Below, piece after piece: positions 44,678-52,350 of a stretch of 64,000 nt of DNA. Position numbers and translations under genes: made by a program. Source of the stretch: Alkanindiges illinoisensis (GTDB taxonomy: Bacteria > Pseudomonadota > Gammaproteobacteria > Pseudomonadales > Moraxellaceae). The notes under the pieces were generated by a model, which searched no databases, was not told where the DNA came from, and saw nothing but the letters and a program-made list of their open reading frames with translations. The DNA lies in assembly GCF_004377485.1 (NCBI RefSeq), contig NZ_SNTY01000014.1:62001-126000 (forward strand). The letters run 5' to 3'. Positions within the stretch are counted from its first letter, which is position 1, and each line of letters opens with the position of its first letter.

Positions 44678-46099
44678 ATGAATGCGCCGCTTGCCTTATC
44701 TGCCGAAAAACTGGAATCGTTACTGCAACAATTATCTGCCATTGTGGGCGAGCAACGGGTCAAAACCGACCACGATAGCCGCATGACCTGGGGCAAGGAC
44801 TGGACCAAGCATTTTGAGCCAAACCCTGCGGTGATTGTATTTCCAGCGACAACGGAGGAAGTGCAGGCCGTGGTTAAGCTGGCCAATCAGCACCAGATTG
44901 CTATTACTCCGAGCGGCGGACGTACCGGTTTGTCAGCGGGTGCTGTGGCCACCAATGGCGAAATTGTGATTAGTCTTGACCGCATGAACAAGGTAGTGGA
45001 ATTCTTGCCCGCCGATCGTATGGTGCGCGTGCAGGCTGGAATTGTCACCGAGCAGTTGCAGCAATATGCCGAAGAGCAAGGGCTGTATTATCCAGTGGAT
45101 TTTGCCTCGGCTGGTTCCAGCCAGTTGGGTGGCAACATTGGCACCAATGCAGGCGGCATTAAGGTGATTCAATACGGCATGACCCGCGAATGGGTGCTGG
45201 GCTTAACGGTAGTGACGGGTAAGGGCGATATTTTGCGCCTAAATAAAGGCATGATTAAAAATGCCACCGGCTATGCCTTGCAGCACCTGTTTATTGGCGC
45301 TGAAGGTACACTTGGCATTGTCACTGAAGCAGAAATCAAGCTGACACGCCAGCCACAGGACTTAAAAGTGCTGGTATTGGGAGTGCCTGATTTTGAGTCC
45401 GTAATGCCGATTTTGCATGCATTTCAGCAACGAATTGACCTGACAGCGTTTGAGTTTTTTGGCGAAGTGGCACTGCAAAAAGTGCTGGATGCCGGTCATG
45501 TGGGCAAGCCGTTTGACACCCCCTGTCCGTTTTATGTGTTGCTGGAATTTGAAGGGCGTTTTGATGCGGTGGTTGACGATGCCATGAGCATTTTTGAGCA
45601 CTGTATGGAGCAGGGCTGGGTACTGGATGGGGTAATGAGCCAGACGCAGGCACAAGCCCAAAACCTGTGGCGCTTGCGTGAAGATATTTCGGAAACTATT
45701 GCCCCATTTACCCCATACAAGAATGACATTTCTGTGCTGATTACCCATGTACCCGCGTTTATCAAAGAAATTGACGCTATTGTGGCAGCCAATTACCCGG
45801 ATTTTGAAATCTGCTGGTTTGGCCATATTGGTGACGGCAACCTGCACTTAAATATTTTAAAACCCGCTAACCTGACCAAGGATGAATTCTTCGATCAGTG
45901 CAAAGTAGTGAATACTCAGGTATTTGAAACCGTGAAAAAATATAATGGTTCCATTTCTGCTGAGCATGGTGTAGGTATGACCAAAAAGGATTATCTGGAA
46001 TATACCCGCGATGCCGTGGAGATTGGTTATTTGCGTGAGCTGAAAAAAGTGTTTGATCCTAATGGCATTATGAATCCGGGCAAGATTTTTGATTTATAA
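44678..46099 (+). CDS. FAD-linked oxidase, probably D-2-hydroxyglutarate dehydrogenase
   Basis: A 473-residue flavoprotein of the FAD-binding PCMH / GlcD-DLD type. The FAD domain has PAVIVFPATTEEVQAVVKLA, TPSGGRTGLSAGAV and GSSQLGGNIGTNAGGIKVI. The C-terminal substrate domain has CWFGHIGDGNLHLNI, SAEHGVGMTKKDYL and the family ending DPNGIMNPGKIF. In Pseudomonas stutzeri a D-2-hydroxyglutarate dehydrogenase is paired with SerA and recycles the by-product to 2-oxoglutarate; the head-to-head layout with serA here (101 bases apart) argues for the same role. D-lactate or glycolate oxidation cannot be excluded. Confidence 0.85.
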   Translation: MNAPLALSAEKLESLLQQLSAIVGEQRVKTDHDSRMTWGKDWTKHFEPNPAVIVFPATTEEVQAVVKLANQHQIAITPSGGRTGLSAGAVATNGEIVISLDRMNKVVEFLPADRMVRVQAGIVTEQLQQYAEEQGLYYPVDFASAGSSQLGGNIGTNAGGIKVIQYGMTREWVLGLTVVTGKGDILRLNKGMIKNATGYALQHLFIGAEGTLGIVTEAEIKLTRQPQDLKVLVLGVPDFESVMPILHAFQQRIDLTAFEFFGEVALQKVLDAGHVGKPFDTPCPFYVLLEFEGRFDAVVDDAMSIFEHCMEQGWVLDGVMSQTQAQAQNLWRLREDISETIAPFTPYKNDISVLITHVPAFIKEIDAIVAANYPDFEICWFGHIGDGNLHLNILKPANLTKDEFFDQCKVVNTQVFETVKKYNGSISAEHGVGMTKKDYLEYTRDAVEIGYLRELKKVFDPNGIMNPGKIFDL

Positions 46100-46120
46100 A
46101 GCACAGGGTGATGATTCACA

Positions 46121-46148
46121 AAAAGCGTGGCTTCGGCTACGCTTTTTT
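46121..46148 (+). terminator. UUCG-capped terminator
   Basis: AAAAGCGTGGC, TTCG and GCTACGCTTTT pair fully with one G-U pair, and further T residues follow. It lies 22 bases after the stop of the flavoprotein gene. Confidence 0.88.
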
Positions 46149-46200
46149 ATTGGGTGATATTTGAGCTTTAAAATATTAATAAAAATCGAGTGAAAGAGAA

Positions 46201-46620
46201 ATGTCTAACGCCTTAGCTTATATTCGCCCCTGAAACGTAAGACCAAGACATCAGGAAGATGGCGAAATATTTTTTTATGTTGATGCGTTGGTTAATAAAG
46301 ATGATGAGATTGCGTTAGGTTTAATGTATATCTGTGATCGCAAGCTATTTGGGGCAGGTTATAGAAAATTAGTGGGTAATTATTTTGAAAGCATGGGCAA
46401 CGCTAGTGGGCTCATGATTTACCCATTTGCAAAATCTTCTGGTATTGTTCCAAACTTAAATTTTCCAGGTGATATTGATTTATTAATTATTCCTTATAAA
46501 GATCATCAGCTTATTGTTTTCAAGACATGAGCAATTGAGCTAAAAATTATTAGAGCAAAATTTACCAAGCAGGAAAAGTCACCTAATGATTTTGGTTTTT
46601 CTCAGTCTATATTCAATTCA
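46201..46620 (+). pseudogene. Decayed gene with two in-frame TGA codons
   Basis: From the ATG at 46201 (GAGTGAAAGAG upstream) one frame reads MSNALAYIRP, TGA (46231), then about 98 codons of protein-like sequence (EDGEIFFYVDALVNKDDEIA and FPGDIDLLIIPYKDHQLIVF), TGA (46528), then AIELKIIRAKFTKQ and FGFSQ. Both stops could be former TGG. No ending is recognisable; the frame dissolves near the converging MASE1 gene at 46640, so the 3' end is probably lost. The protein family is not known to me. Alternatives are sequencing error or two short unrelated frames, but the shared frame favours one broken gene. Confidence 0.65.
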
Positions 46621-46639
46621 AAATCCATATTCAAAACCT

Positions 46640-47545
46640 TTACCACAATTTCAGATTCTGAATCCGTTGCAATGCAGCGGCCAGCAACAAGGGCTGAATC
46701 AAAGTCATCACCAGTGGCAGATATAAATAGACATCACTGTGCATATACTGCCCCTGAATCGACGACTGAAAAAAGCCCATAGCAATCAGTGTACTAATAA
46801 TGACCGAATAGACCAGTACAGCAAGCGCCGTTCCCGGAAAACGTCCAATAAACACCACCAGAAGCAGCGTGGCTGAAATATAGATATAAGGATCAGGCAA
46901 ATACAGAAAGCCAAACAGTGCAATAAGTAATGCCAGCAAAATGCACATCAGAAAGCTAAAAGACTGGTTAATCTGAATAAAATCATCCCAGCCATAATTA
47001 ACTAAAAGCAGGCCAACCGGAATAATTGAAATCGCACCAACCACACTGCCGGTAAACAGCACCAATGCGCCCTGTGCATAGGGCATCAGACCGTATAAGC
47101 TCAGAATAAATGCACTAATTGATGTGCTGGCAGCCACAGGAACAAGGACCAGCCCAAACATTTTCAGCAGGGCTAGTGGATCTTCGATACATTGGCGCAG
47201 TGGAATAAAGCGACGCAAACAGTAGGCCACCAGACCGATTTCCAGCAGATTACCGGGAATAAAGGCCAGGCTCATGCTAATCGGATCCTGCATTACCAGA
47301 TTGGCGCAAATATTGCCAAGCGCGGCCAGAATCAGAAAAATATACCAGTCACGATAGGCAAAGACTTGTAAGAACATCACCATGATGGCATTGGCATACC
47401 AGATAGCAGCAATGCTGCCCGGCTGTCTTGACATGTAAATACAGTAAAGTGCAGCAGTAAAATACAGCAGGAAAGCCAGCAATAAGATGCCAAAGCGCCG
47501 GCCTTGCAGCTGAATCATTTGATTCTCATGATGGGTTAATAGCAT
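46640..47545 (-). CDS. MASE1-domain membrane protein without output domain
   Basis: A 301-residue integral membrane protein with eight or so helices matching the MASE1 sensory domain (IAAIWYANAIMVMFLQVF, ALGNICANLVM, FTGSVVGAISIIPVGLLL). MASE1 normally precedes a GGDEF, EAL or kinase domain. Here the protein ends two or so residues after the usual start of the linker (AAALQRIQNLKLW) with no catalytic part. It is either a stand-alone MASE1 protein, which does exist, or a truncation; its 3' end faces the broken gene at 46201-46620. The start at 47545 is used; an ATG at 47518 is possible. Confidence 0.75.
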   Translation of the reverse strand: MLLTHHENQMIQLQGRRFGILLLAFLLYFTAALYCIYMSRQPGSIAAIWYANAIMVMFLQVFAYRDWYIFLILAALGNICANLVMQDPISMSLAFIPGNLLEIGLVAYCLRRFIPLRQCIEDPLALLKMFGLVLVPVAASTSISAFILSLYGLMPYAQGALVLFTGSVVGAISIIPVGLLLVNYGWDDFIQINQSFSFLMCILLALLIALFGFLYLPDPYIYISATLLLVVFIGRFPGTALAVLVYSVIISTLIAMGFFQSSIQGQYMHSDVYLYLPLVMTLIQPLLLAAALQRIQNLKLW

Positions 47546-47828
47546 GATAGTGATGAGCCAGCGCCGAAGACGAATAAATTACAAATTGTATAAACAATAG
47601 AACTAAATAGGCCTTGAGCCAAAACAGGCATATTTTCAAAAACATGCTGTAGTGTAACACAAAGCCTTCTGCCGGGTATTTTAGCACCTAACCCCTAAAT
47701 AGGGTTTTTATGTAGTCTTTTGTAGAGCTTTAAGGGAAAAGCTAGCCCAAACTCAATAAGAAAACATGGCTTAACTTCTTATCTTAAATATTCCACTTAA
47801 AAAATTCATAACTTTAATGAGGGACTAA

Positions 47829-48583
47829 TTAATAGTCATCAAATTCCTGCACAAGCCCGGCTTCAATTTTCTGTAGCACATCCAGTGGGATTTCACGAAT
47901 TTCAAACAACGGATTTTTTAATAGGGCATTAAAGCTATACAGGGCATCAGTATCCCAATCGTTGATCCGGATTTGCTGGCTTTTTGCGTTGTAGCTAATA
48001 TTGGGGTGACTGGTAGTCAGGGCATGTAACAGGGCTGTGTACTGGACAGGTCTTCCAGAGCGCCAGTGAACTCTAGGGGCGAACCCTGTTCATCGAAAAT
48101 AAATTCCAGTTGGTTCTTAAGCTGTTCAGGACTGGTTGCATAAATAAGTCCGATAAAAAACTCATCGTAAGTCTTATATCATTCCTGCTGCTTGACCGAC
48201 CAGAGTACATAAAATACTGGTGCTTGCTCAAAACTAATTAATTGATAGCTTTGCATGCCTGCACGTTGAACAAACTCAAAGGTGTCATCATCACTTAATC
48301 CTATAGGTAGGTTATCTCTGCTAACCTCATAACCTGTTGCAATGTGTTTGCCGCAGCATTCAAATATAAAGGCATCCAAGGTTTTCAATTTTTCTTCACC
48401 GGCATTAAACAGGGCTTCAACTTCATACAGGGCAAAGTTGCGGGCAGCCTCAATTTCAAGCTGTTTATACATTTGCTCAGCCTGTGTCTTGTCATGAAAG
48501 ACATTGGCAATCCGGTTACCGGCCACATAAAATACTTCATCCTTATAGCCAAAGCACTTGGCGCGAATCACATACGTACTCAT
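47829..48583 (-). pseudogene. Decayed gene: one in-frame TGA and one frameshift
   Basis: From ATG 48583 (AAGGA upstream) the frame codes for MSTYVIRAKCFGYKDEVFYV through APVFYVLWSVKQQE and meets TGA (48181-48179). The same frame continues YKTYDEFFIGLIYATSPEQL to EFTGALEDLSS, and then near 48041-48049 a one-base loss moves it to the frame QYTALLHALTTSHPNISYNA, which ends at 47829 with AGLVQEFDDY. The three parts add up to a plausible protein of about 250 residues of an Acinetobacter-type unknown family. The TGA could be a former TGG. A shorter functional gene ending at 48179 is the alternative. Confidence 0.7.
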
Positions 48584-48795
48584 CCCATTTTCCTTGATTG
48601 TCTTTTGCAACTTGTCATTTATAAGTTGGTTAGTTGGTAAACTAAGTGATTTTTTTATAAATAAGTAACATGAAAACAAGAGATTAGCGTCATATTTTGT
48701 CGTAAAAGGCAGATGTGCAACTGAGGCAGTAAAAACATGGCACTTAAAAGCCACCACTTGAGAATAAATCAATTAAAAAACACACAAGCAGGAAC

Positions 48796-48821
48796 ACAAA
48801 AAGCCGCAATGATGCGGCTTT
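48796..48821 (-). terminator. terminator of infA
   Basis: AAAGCCGCA and TGCGGCTTT enclose a 4-base loop. On the minus strand the stem is followed by TT and then GTGTT, 16 bases after the infA stop. Confidence 0.75.
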
Positions 48822-48836
48822 GGGCGTTTTTTAAAC

Positions 48837-49058
48837 TTAGCGGGCGCGGTACGTAATGCGTCCCTTGGTTAGGTCATAAGGGGTCATTTCAACCTTGACC
48901 TGATCACCAGTCAGAATGCGGATATAGTGTTTGCGCATTTTACCGGAAATGTGAGCAATCACTTCGTGACCATTTTCCAGACGAACACGGAACATGGTGT
49001 TTGGCAATGTCTCGGTGACAACGCCTTCAAACTCAATGAGTTCTTCTTTGTTGGCCAT
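48837..49058 (-). CDS. infA: Translation initiation factor IF-1
   Basis: A 73-residue S1/OB-fold protein that binds the ribosomal A site during initiation. It has the family pattern [57 protein letters not shown] and the end [10 protein letters not shown]. Length and sequence are almost fixed in proteobacteria, so the identity is secure. Single gene with its own terminator, between a decayed gene and a regulator. Confidence 0.98.
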   Translation of the reverse strand: MANKEELIEFEGVVTETLPNTMFRVRLENGHEVIAHISGKMRKHYIRILTGDQVKVEMTPYDLTKGRITYRAR

Positions 49059-49291
49059 AGCCTACCTGATACGAAAAGATAAGGCGCAAATTATAGACAG
49101 TTTTGGCCAAGAAAACAATCCATTCTGGTGGCTGCGCGTCCACTCATTTGGCGAATAATTGCAGGGCAGTGCCTCGACAATACGTTTCATTTCTGGTTCT
49201 ATGGCATTAAACTAGGCTGTCAATTCAGCCAATAACCTGACAGAATGGTTTGGTTAAATAGTGGCAACTTAAGGCAAATGAGAGCGTAGAT

Positions 49292-50302
49292 ATGGCGGGA
49301 CAACTGACAGATGCTTCAATTATTTTGCGCTTGGGTTATCAGGCCATGCGCCGGGCCAATATGCCGGTGGAACAAATTCTGGGGCGTGCCGGGGTTGCCC
49401 TGAATCAGGTGGATGCCCGCAAGCGCACGCCGTTAAGTGCACAGGTGGCCTTCTGGCAGGCTGCTGAAGAAGTCACAGGCGACCCGGATGTTGGCCTGCA
49501 TCTGGGCGAACATTTGCCATTGTACCGCGGGCAGGTAATTGAATACCTGTTTATGAGTAGCGGTACCTTTGGCGAGGGGCTTAAGCGGGCACTGGCCTAT
49601 CAGCGCCTGATTAGTGATGCGCTCAATGCCCAGCTGGTGGTCGACAGCAAAAGCTGTTATCTGACCAATGGCCGCATTGAATACTCGGATACCAAGGTCC
49701 AGCGTCATTTTAGCGAATGCGTGGTTTCCGGGGCATTGCGCTTTTTCAATTTCGTGACCGAAGGCCGTTTTCAGGTGACTTGTCTGGATTTTAATTACAA
49801 CCACGGTGCCAGTGAAGCCGAATATCGCCGGGTATTTAACTGTCCAGTACGTTTGGGACAAACCGAAACCCGCCTGTATTTTGAGCCAGCCATTCTGGAT
49901 TATCCATTGTGGCAGTCTGAACCTGAGCTGTTACGTTTACATGAGCAACTGGCACTGGAAAAGCTTCAGGAGCTGGCACGTTATGACCTTGTGGGTGAGG
50001 TGCGCCGTGCCATTGGTTCTACGCTGGAAAGTGGCGAAACTACATTGGAAACTGTCGCTGCCCAATTAAATATCACACCACGCCGCCTGCGTACCCAACT
50101 GAGTGAAGCCAATACCTGTTTTCAGCAAATCCTGTCGGACTATCGCTGCCGGCTGGCCAAACGTCTGCTGTCGCAAACCAATGAAAGTGTAGAGCGGATC
50201 GTGTATTTAACCGGGTTTTCCGAGCCTAGCACCTTTTACCGGGCTTTTAAGCGCTGGACCAATGAAACGCCGGTGGAGTATCGCAAGCGTAAACAGCAAT
50301 AA
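49292..50302 (+). CDS. AraC-family regulator with Arabinose_bd-type sensor domain
   Basis: A 336-residue transcription factor. Residues about 10-210 match the all-helical ligand domain common in Pseudomonas and Acinetobacter AraC regulators such as OruR (VALNQVDARKRTPLSAQVAF, DVGLHLGEHL, FNCPVRLGQTETRLYF). The C-terminal AraC/XylS domain has the two helix-turn-helix motifs: VAAQLNITPRRLRTQLSEAN and VERIVYLTGFSEPSTFYRAF. GAGAG precedes the ATG. The ligand is unknown. Its target is not obvious; truA downstream is convergent and unrelated. Confidence 0.88.
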   Translation: MAGQLTDASIILRLGYQAMRRANMPVEQILGRAGVALNQVDARKRTPLSAQVAFWQAAEEVTGDPDVGLHLGEHLPLYRGQVIEYLFMSSGTFGEGLKRALAYQRLISDALNAQLVVDSKSCYLTNGRIEYSDTKVQRHFSECVVSGALRFFNFVTEGRFQVTCLDFNYNHGASEAEYRRVFNCPVRLGQTETRLYFEPAILDYPLWQSEPELLRLHEQLALEKLQELARYDLVGEVRRAIGSTLESGETTLETVAAQLNITPRRLRTQLSEANTCFQQILSDYRCRLAKRLLSQTNESVERIVYLTGFSEPSTFYRAFKRWTNETPVEYRKRKQQ

Positions 50303-50356
50303 AGCCCAAGCATCAAGAAGGTTTTATCGTGATTAATACAATAATGTAAGCCGGGC

Positions 50357-51154
50357 CTAAGCTGGCAGGTTTAACCAGACTGGGCCAAGATCGACTGAGG
50401 GCAGGTTAAATTCTGTCGGATAATAAGCCTGAATAAAATACAGGCCATCAGGAGGCGCAGTAATGCCGGCCTGATTACGATCCTGTACTTCCAGCAAATA
50501 ATCCATCCATTCCGGTTCATGCTCACCTGTGCCAATTTCCAGCAGCGTGCCCACGATATTTCGCACCATGTGATGCAAAAATCCATCGGCCTGGATATCC
50601 AGAATCAAAAATGCGCCATGCCGGAATAAACGGGCATGGGTGACCTGACGCACCGGCTGGTTAGACTGGCAAGCTGCTGCCCGAAAACTGGTGAAATTAT
50701 GGGTGCCCACCAGCTTGTCCACAGCCTTGATCATGTTATCCACATTTAAATCCTGATAAACATGAGTTACTTGGCCATAAAGCGAAGCAGGCCGGAAACG
50801 GTGTTGATACATAATATAGCGGTAACGGCGTGCACAGGCCTTGAAGCGGGCATGAAAATCATTACCCATGGGCTGAATCCAGCGCAGGGCAATATCCTTG
50901 GGCAGCAGGGTGTTGGCACCCATAATCCAGCCACGTTCCGGGCGAATTGCACTGGTATCAAAATGGGCAATCATGTTACTGGCATGCACCCCGGCATCGG
51001 TACGCCCGGCAGCATGTACCTCTACCTTATGGTTGGCAATTTTGCTTAAGGCATTTTCAAGGGTAAGCTGCACACTGGCAACGCCGGCCTGTTGAGTTTG
51101 CCAGCCACGGTAATGCTGACCATTAAACTCAATTCCAATAGCATAGCGTTGCAT
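50357..51154 (-). CDS. truA: tRNA pseudouridine(38-40) synthase
   Basis: A 265-residue enzyme that makes pseudouridine at positions 38-40 of the tRNA anticodon arm. The catalytic Asp lies in AAGRTDAGVHASN. Other family parts are IEFNGQHYRGWQTQQ, the ALRWIQPMGNDFHARFKACA segment, and FLHHMVRNIVGTLLEIGTGE. Length is normal. It is 22 bases downstream of an asparaginase gene, with fimV further upstream on the same strand; in many gammaproteobacteria fimV and truA are neighbours, so the asparaginase may be an insertion in that pair. Confidence 0.96.
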   Translation of the reverse strand: MQRYAIGIEFNGQHYRGWQTQQAGVASVQLTLENALSKIANHKVEVHAAGRTDAGVHASNMIAHFDTSAIRPERGWIMGANTLLPKDIALRWIQPMGNDFHARFKACARRYRYIMYQHRFRPASLYGQVTHVYQDLNVDNMIKAVDKLVGTHNFTSFRAAACQSNQPVRQVTHARLFRHGAFLILDIQADGFLHHMVRNIVGTLLEIGTGEHEPEWMDYLLEVQDRNQAGITAPPDGLYFIQAYYPTEFNLPSVDLGPVWLNLPA

Positions 51155-51178
51155 AAGATCCCCGCAAAAAAATTATAA

Positions 51179-52177
51179 TCAACTGAGGCGCTGTTGCCAC
51201 TGCTGCTGGCGTTGCTCAAAACTAAGCGGCTGACACAAGAGCCACGCCAGACGGGCATAGCTGGCCGCCAGTGACAAATTGCCTGCGGATAATACACCAA
51301 ATTGTGCCAGCCAATGCCCGGCAGCATAGCTAAAATTCACGCCGCCAAACGCCACTTGAGTACTGAGTACAACAAGAATCCGGTCAAGCTGTGCCTGTTG
51401 TAATACTGCTTCAATGGCTGCATGTTGTGGCAGATTACCTGCACCAAACGCCAGAATAATCAAAGCCTGTGGTTTGCTACTTAGCAGATCCTGGAGCTGC
51501 CGCGCCAGTATTTCAGGGCTTAAAGGAAGCGCGTAATACACGGCAATATTCAGGCTGGACAGGGCTTCAAGCGCCAATGGACGCTGCTCAGGCGCTGGAC
51601 GTGATGGCACTGACATACCAGCAAATGCAGGAGTGCTGCTGGTATGAATTTTTTGCACGGTGTGGGCAGGCCAGATATGTCCATCAAAAGCTACCCAGCA
51701 GTTGCTATCCGCTAACGAAGAACTATGACAAAGCTGCTGATAGGCTGTGGCTAAATTGTTTAGCGCATCACTACGTGGATTGATTGCCTCACCATGAGAT
51801 TCCAATAGGGGAAACTGGCTACCGGTAAGGACTAGCTGGACAGGCTGGGCAACTACAGCAGGAATAAACTCGGCTAAAAAGGCAGCGGTATAGGCCAGCG
51901 TATCGGTGCCATGCACAATCAGGATTTTGCCAAAACCCTGTTGCACCAGTTGCTGAATTTGTTGCAGTAAATCCTGCCAGTCCTGCGGTTGAAGCTGGCT
52001 GCTATCGCGGATCTGCTGGCTAGCCACAAAATATTGCAGTACCGGGTAATCCTCCTGCAAGAGCTGTTGCAGCCGGGGTAGAAAAATCTCAGCAGGCAGC
52101 GGTGCTAAGGGCTGGCCTATACAGCCAAAAGTGCCACCCATGTAGAGCAGTGCGATTGGGGAAAGCAGTGTGTTCAT
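51179..52177 (-). CDS. L-asparaginase
   Basis: A 332-residue amidohydrolase producing aspartate and ammonia. Both catalytic threonine sites are present: LLYMGGTFG near the start and ILIVHGTDTLAYTAAF near residue 95. The middle matches the family PVQLVLTGSQFPL and the C-terminal LIILAFGAGNLPQHA segment. No signal peptide, so a cytoplasmic type I-like enzyme is expected. The ATG at 52177 follows AAGGAC. It stands between fimV and truA; the Gln-rich helix regions (LLQQIQQLVQQG) are unusual but benign. Confidence 0.88.
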   Translation of the reverse strand: MNTLLSPIALLYMGGTFGCIGQPLAPLPAEIFLPRLQQLLQEDYPVLQYFVASQQIRDSSQLQPQDWQDLLQQIQQLVQQGFGKILIVHGTDTLAYTAAFLAEFIPAVVAQPVQLVLTGSQFPLLESHGEAINPRSDALNNLATAYQQLCHSSSLADSNCWVAFDGHIWPAHTVQKIHTSSTPAFAGMSVPSRPAPEQRPLALEALSSLNIAVYYALPLSPEILARQLQDLLSSKPQALIILAFGAGNLPQHAAIEAVLQQAQLDRILVVLSTQVAFGGVNFSYAAGHWLAQFGVLSAGNLSLAASYARLAWLLCQPLSFEQRQQQWQQRLS

Positions 52178-52291
52178 GAATGTCCTTAGCCTGCAAATCA
52201 TTGTTTCCAGCCACATGATTTAACGGTTAAGGTTAAATCAGCAGAATAAGCCAGATTTTAATAAAAATATTTTTCTAATATTAATAACAAA

Positions 52292-52328
52292 AAAGGCAAC
52301 TTTAGTCATTTTAACCAAAGCTGCCTTT
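52292..52328 (-). terminator. terminator of fimV
   Basis: AAAGGCA and TGCCTTT, supported by inner CTTT/AAAG pairs, form a long stem. On the minus strand six T residues run from the stem end. It lies 23 bases after the fimV stop and separates it from the asparaginase gene. Confidence 0.75.
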
Positions 52329-52350
52329 GAAGTGCAGGAGAGCAATTAAA

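Noticed and set aside
46640-47545. MASE1 protein as an active diguanylate cyclase
   Set aside because: No GGDEF or EAL motif exists in the frame or just downstream on the same strand.
47546-47828. Possible gene between the MASE1 gene and the broken gene
   Set aside because: All frames are short and AT-rich without ribosome sites; I see only probable promoter DNA for the MASE1 gene.
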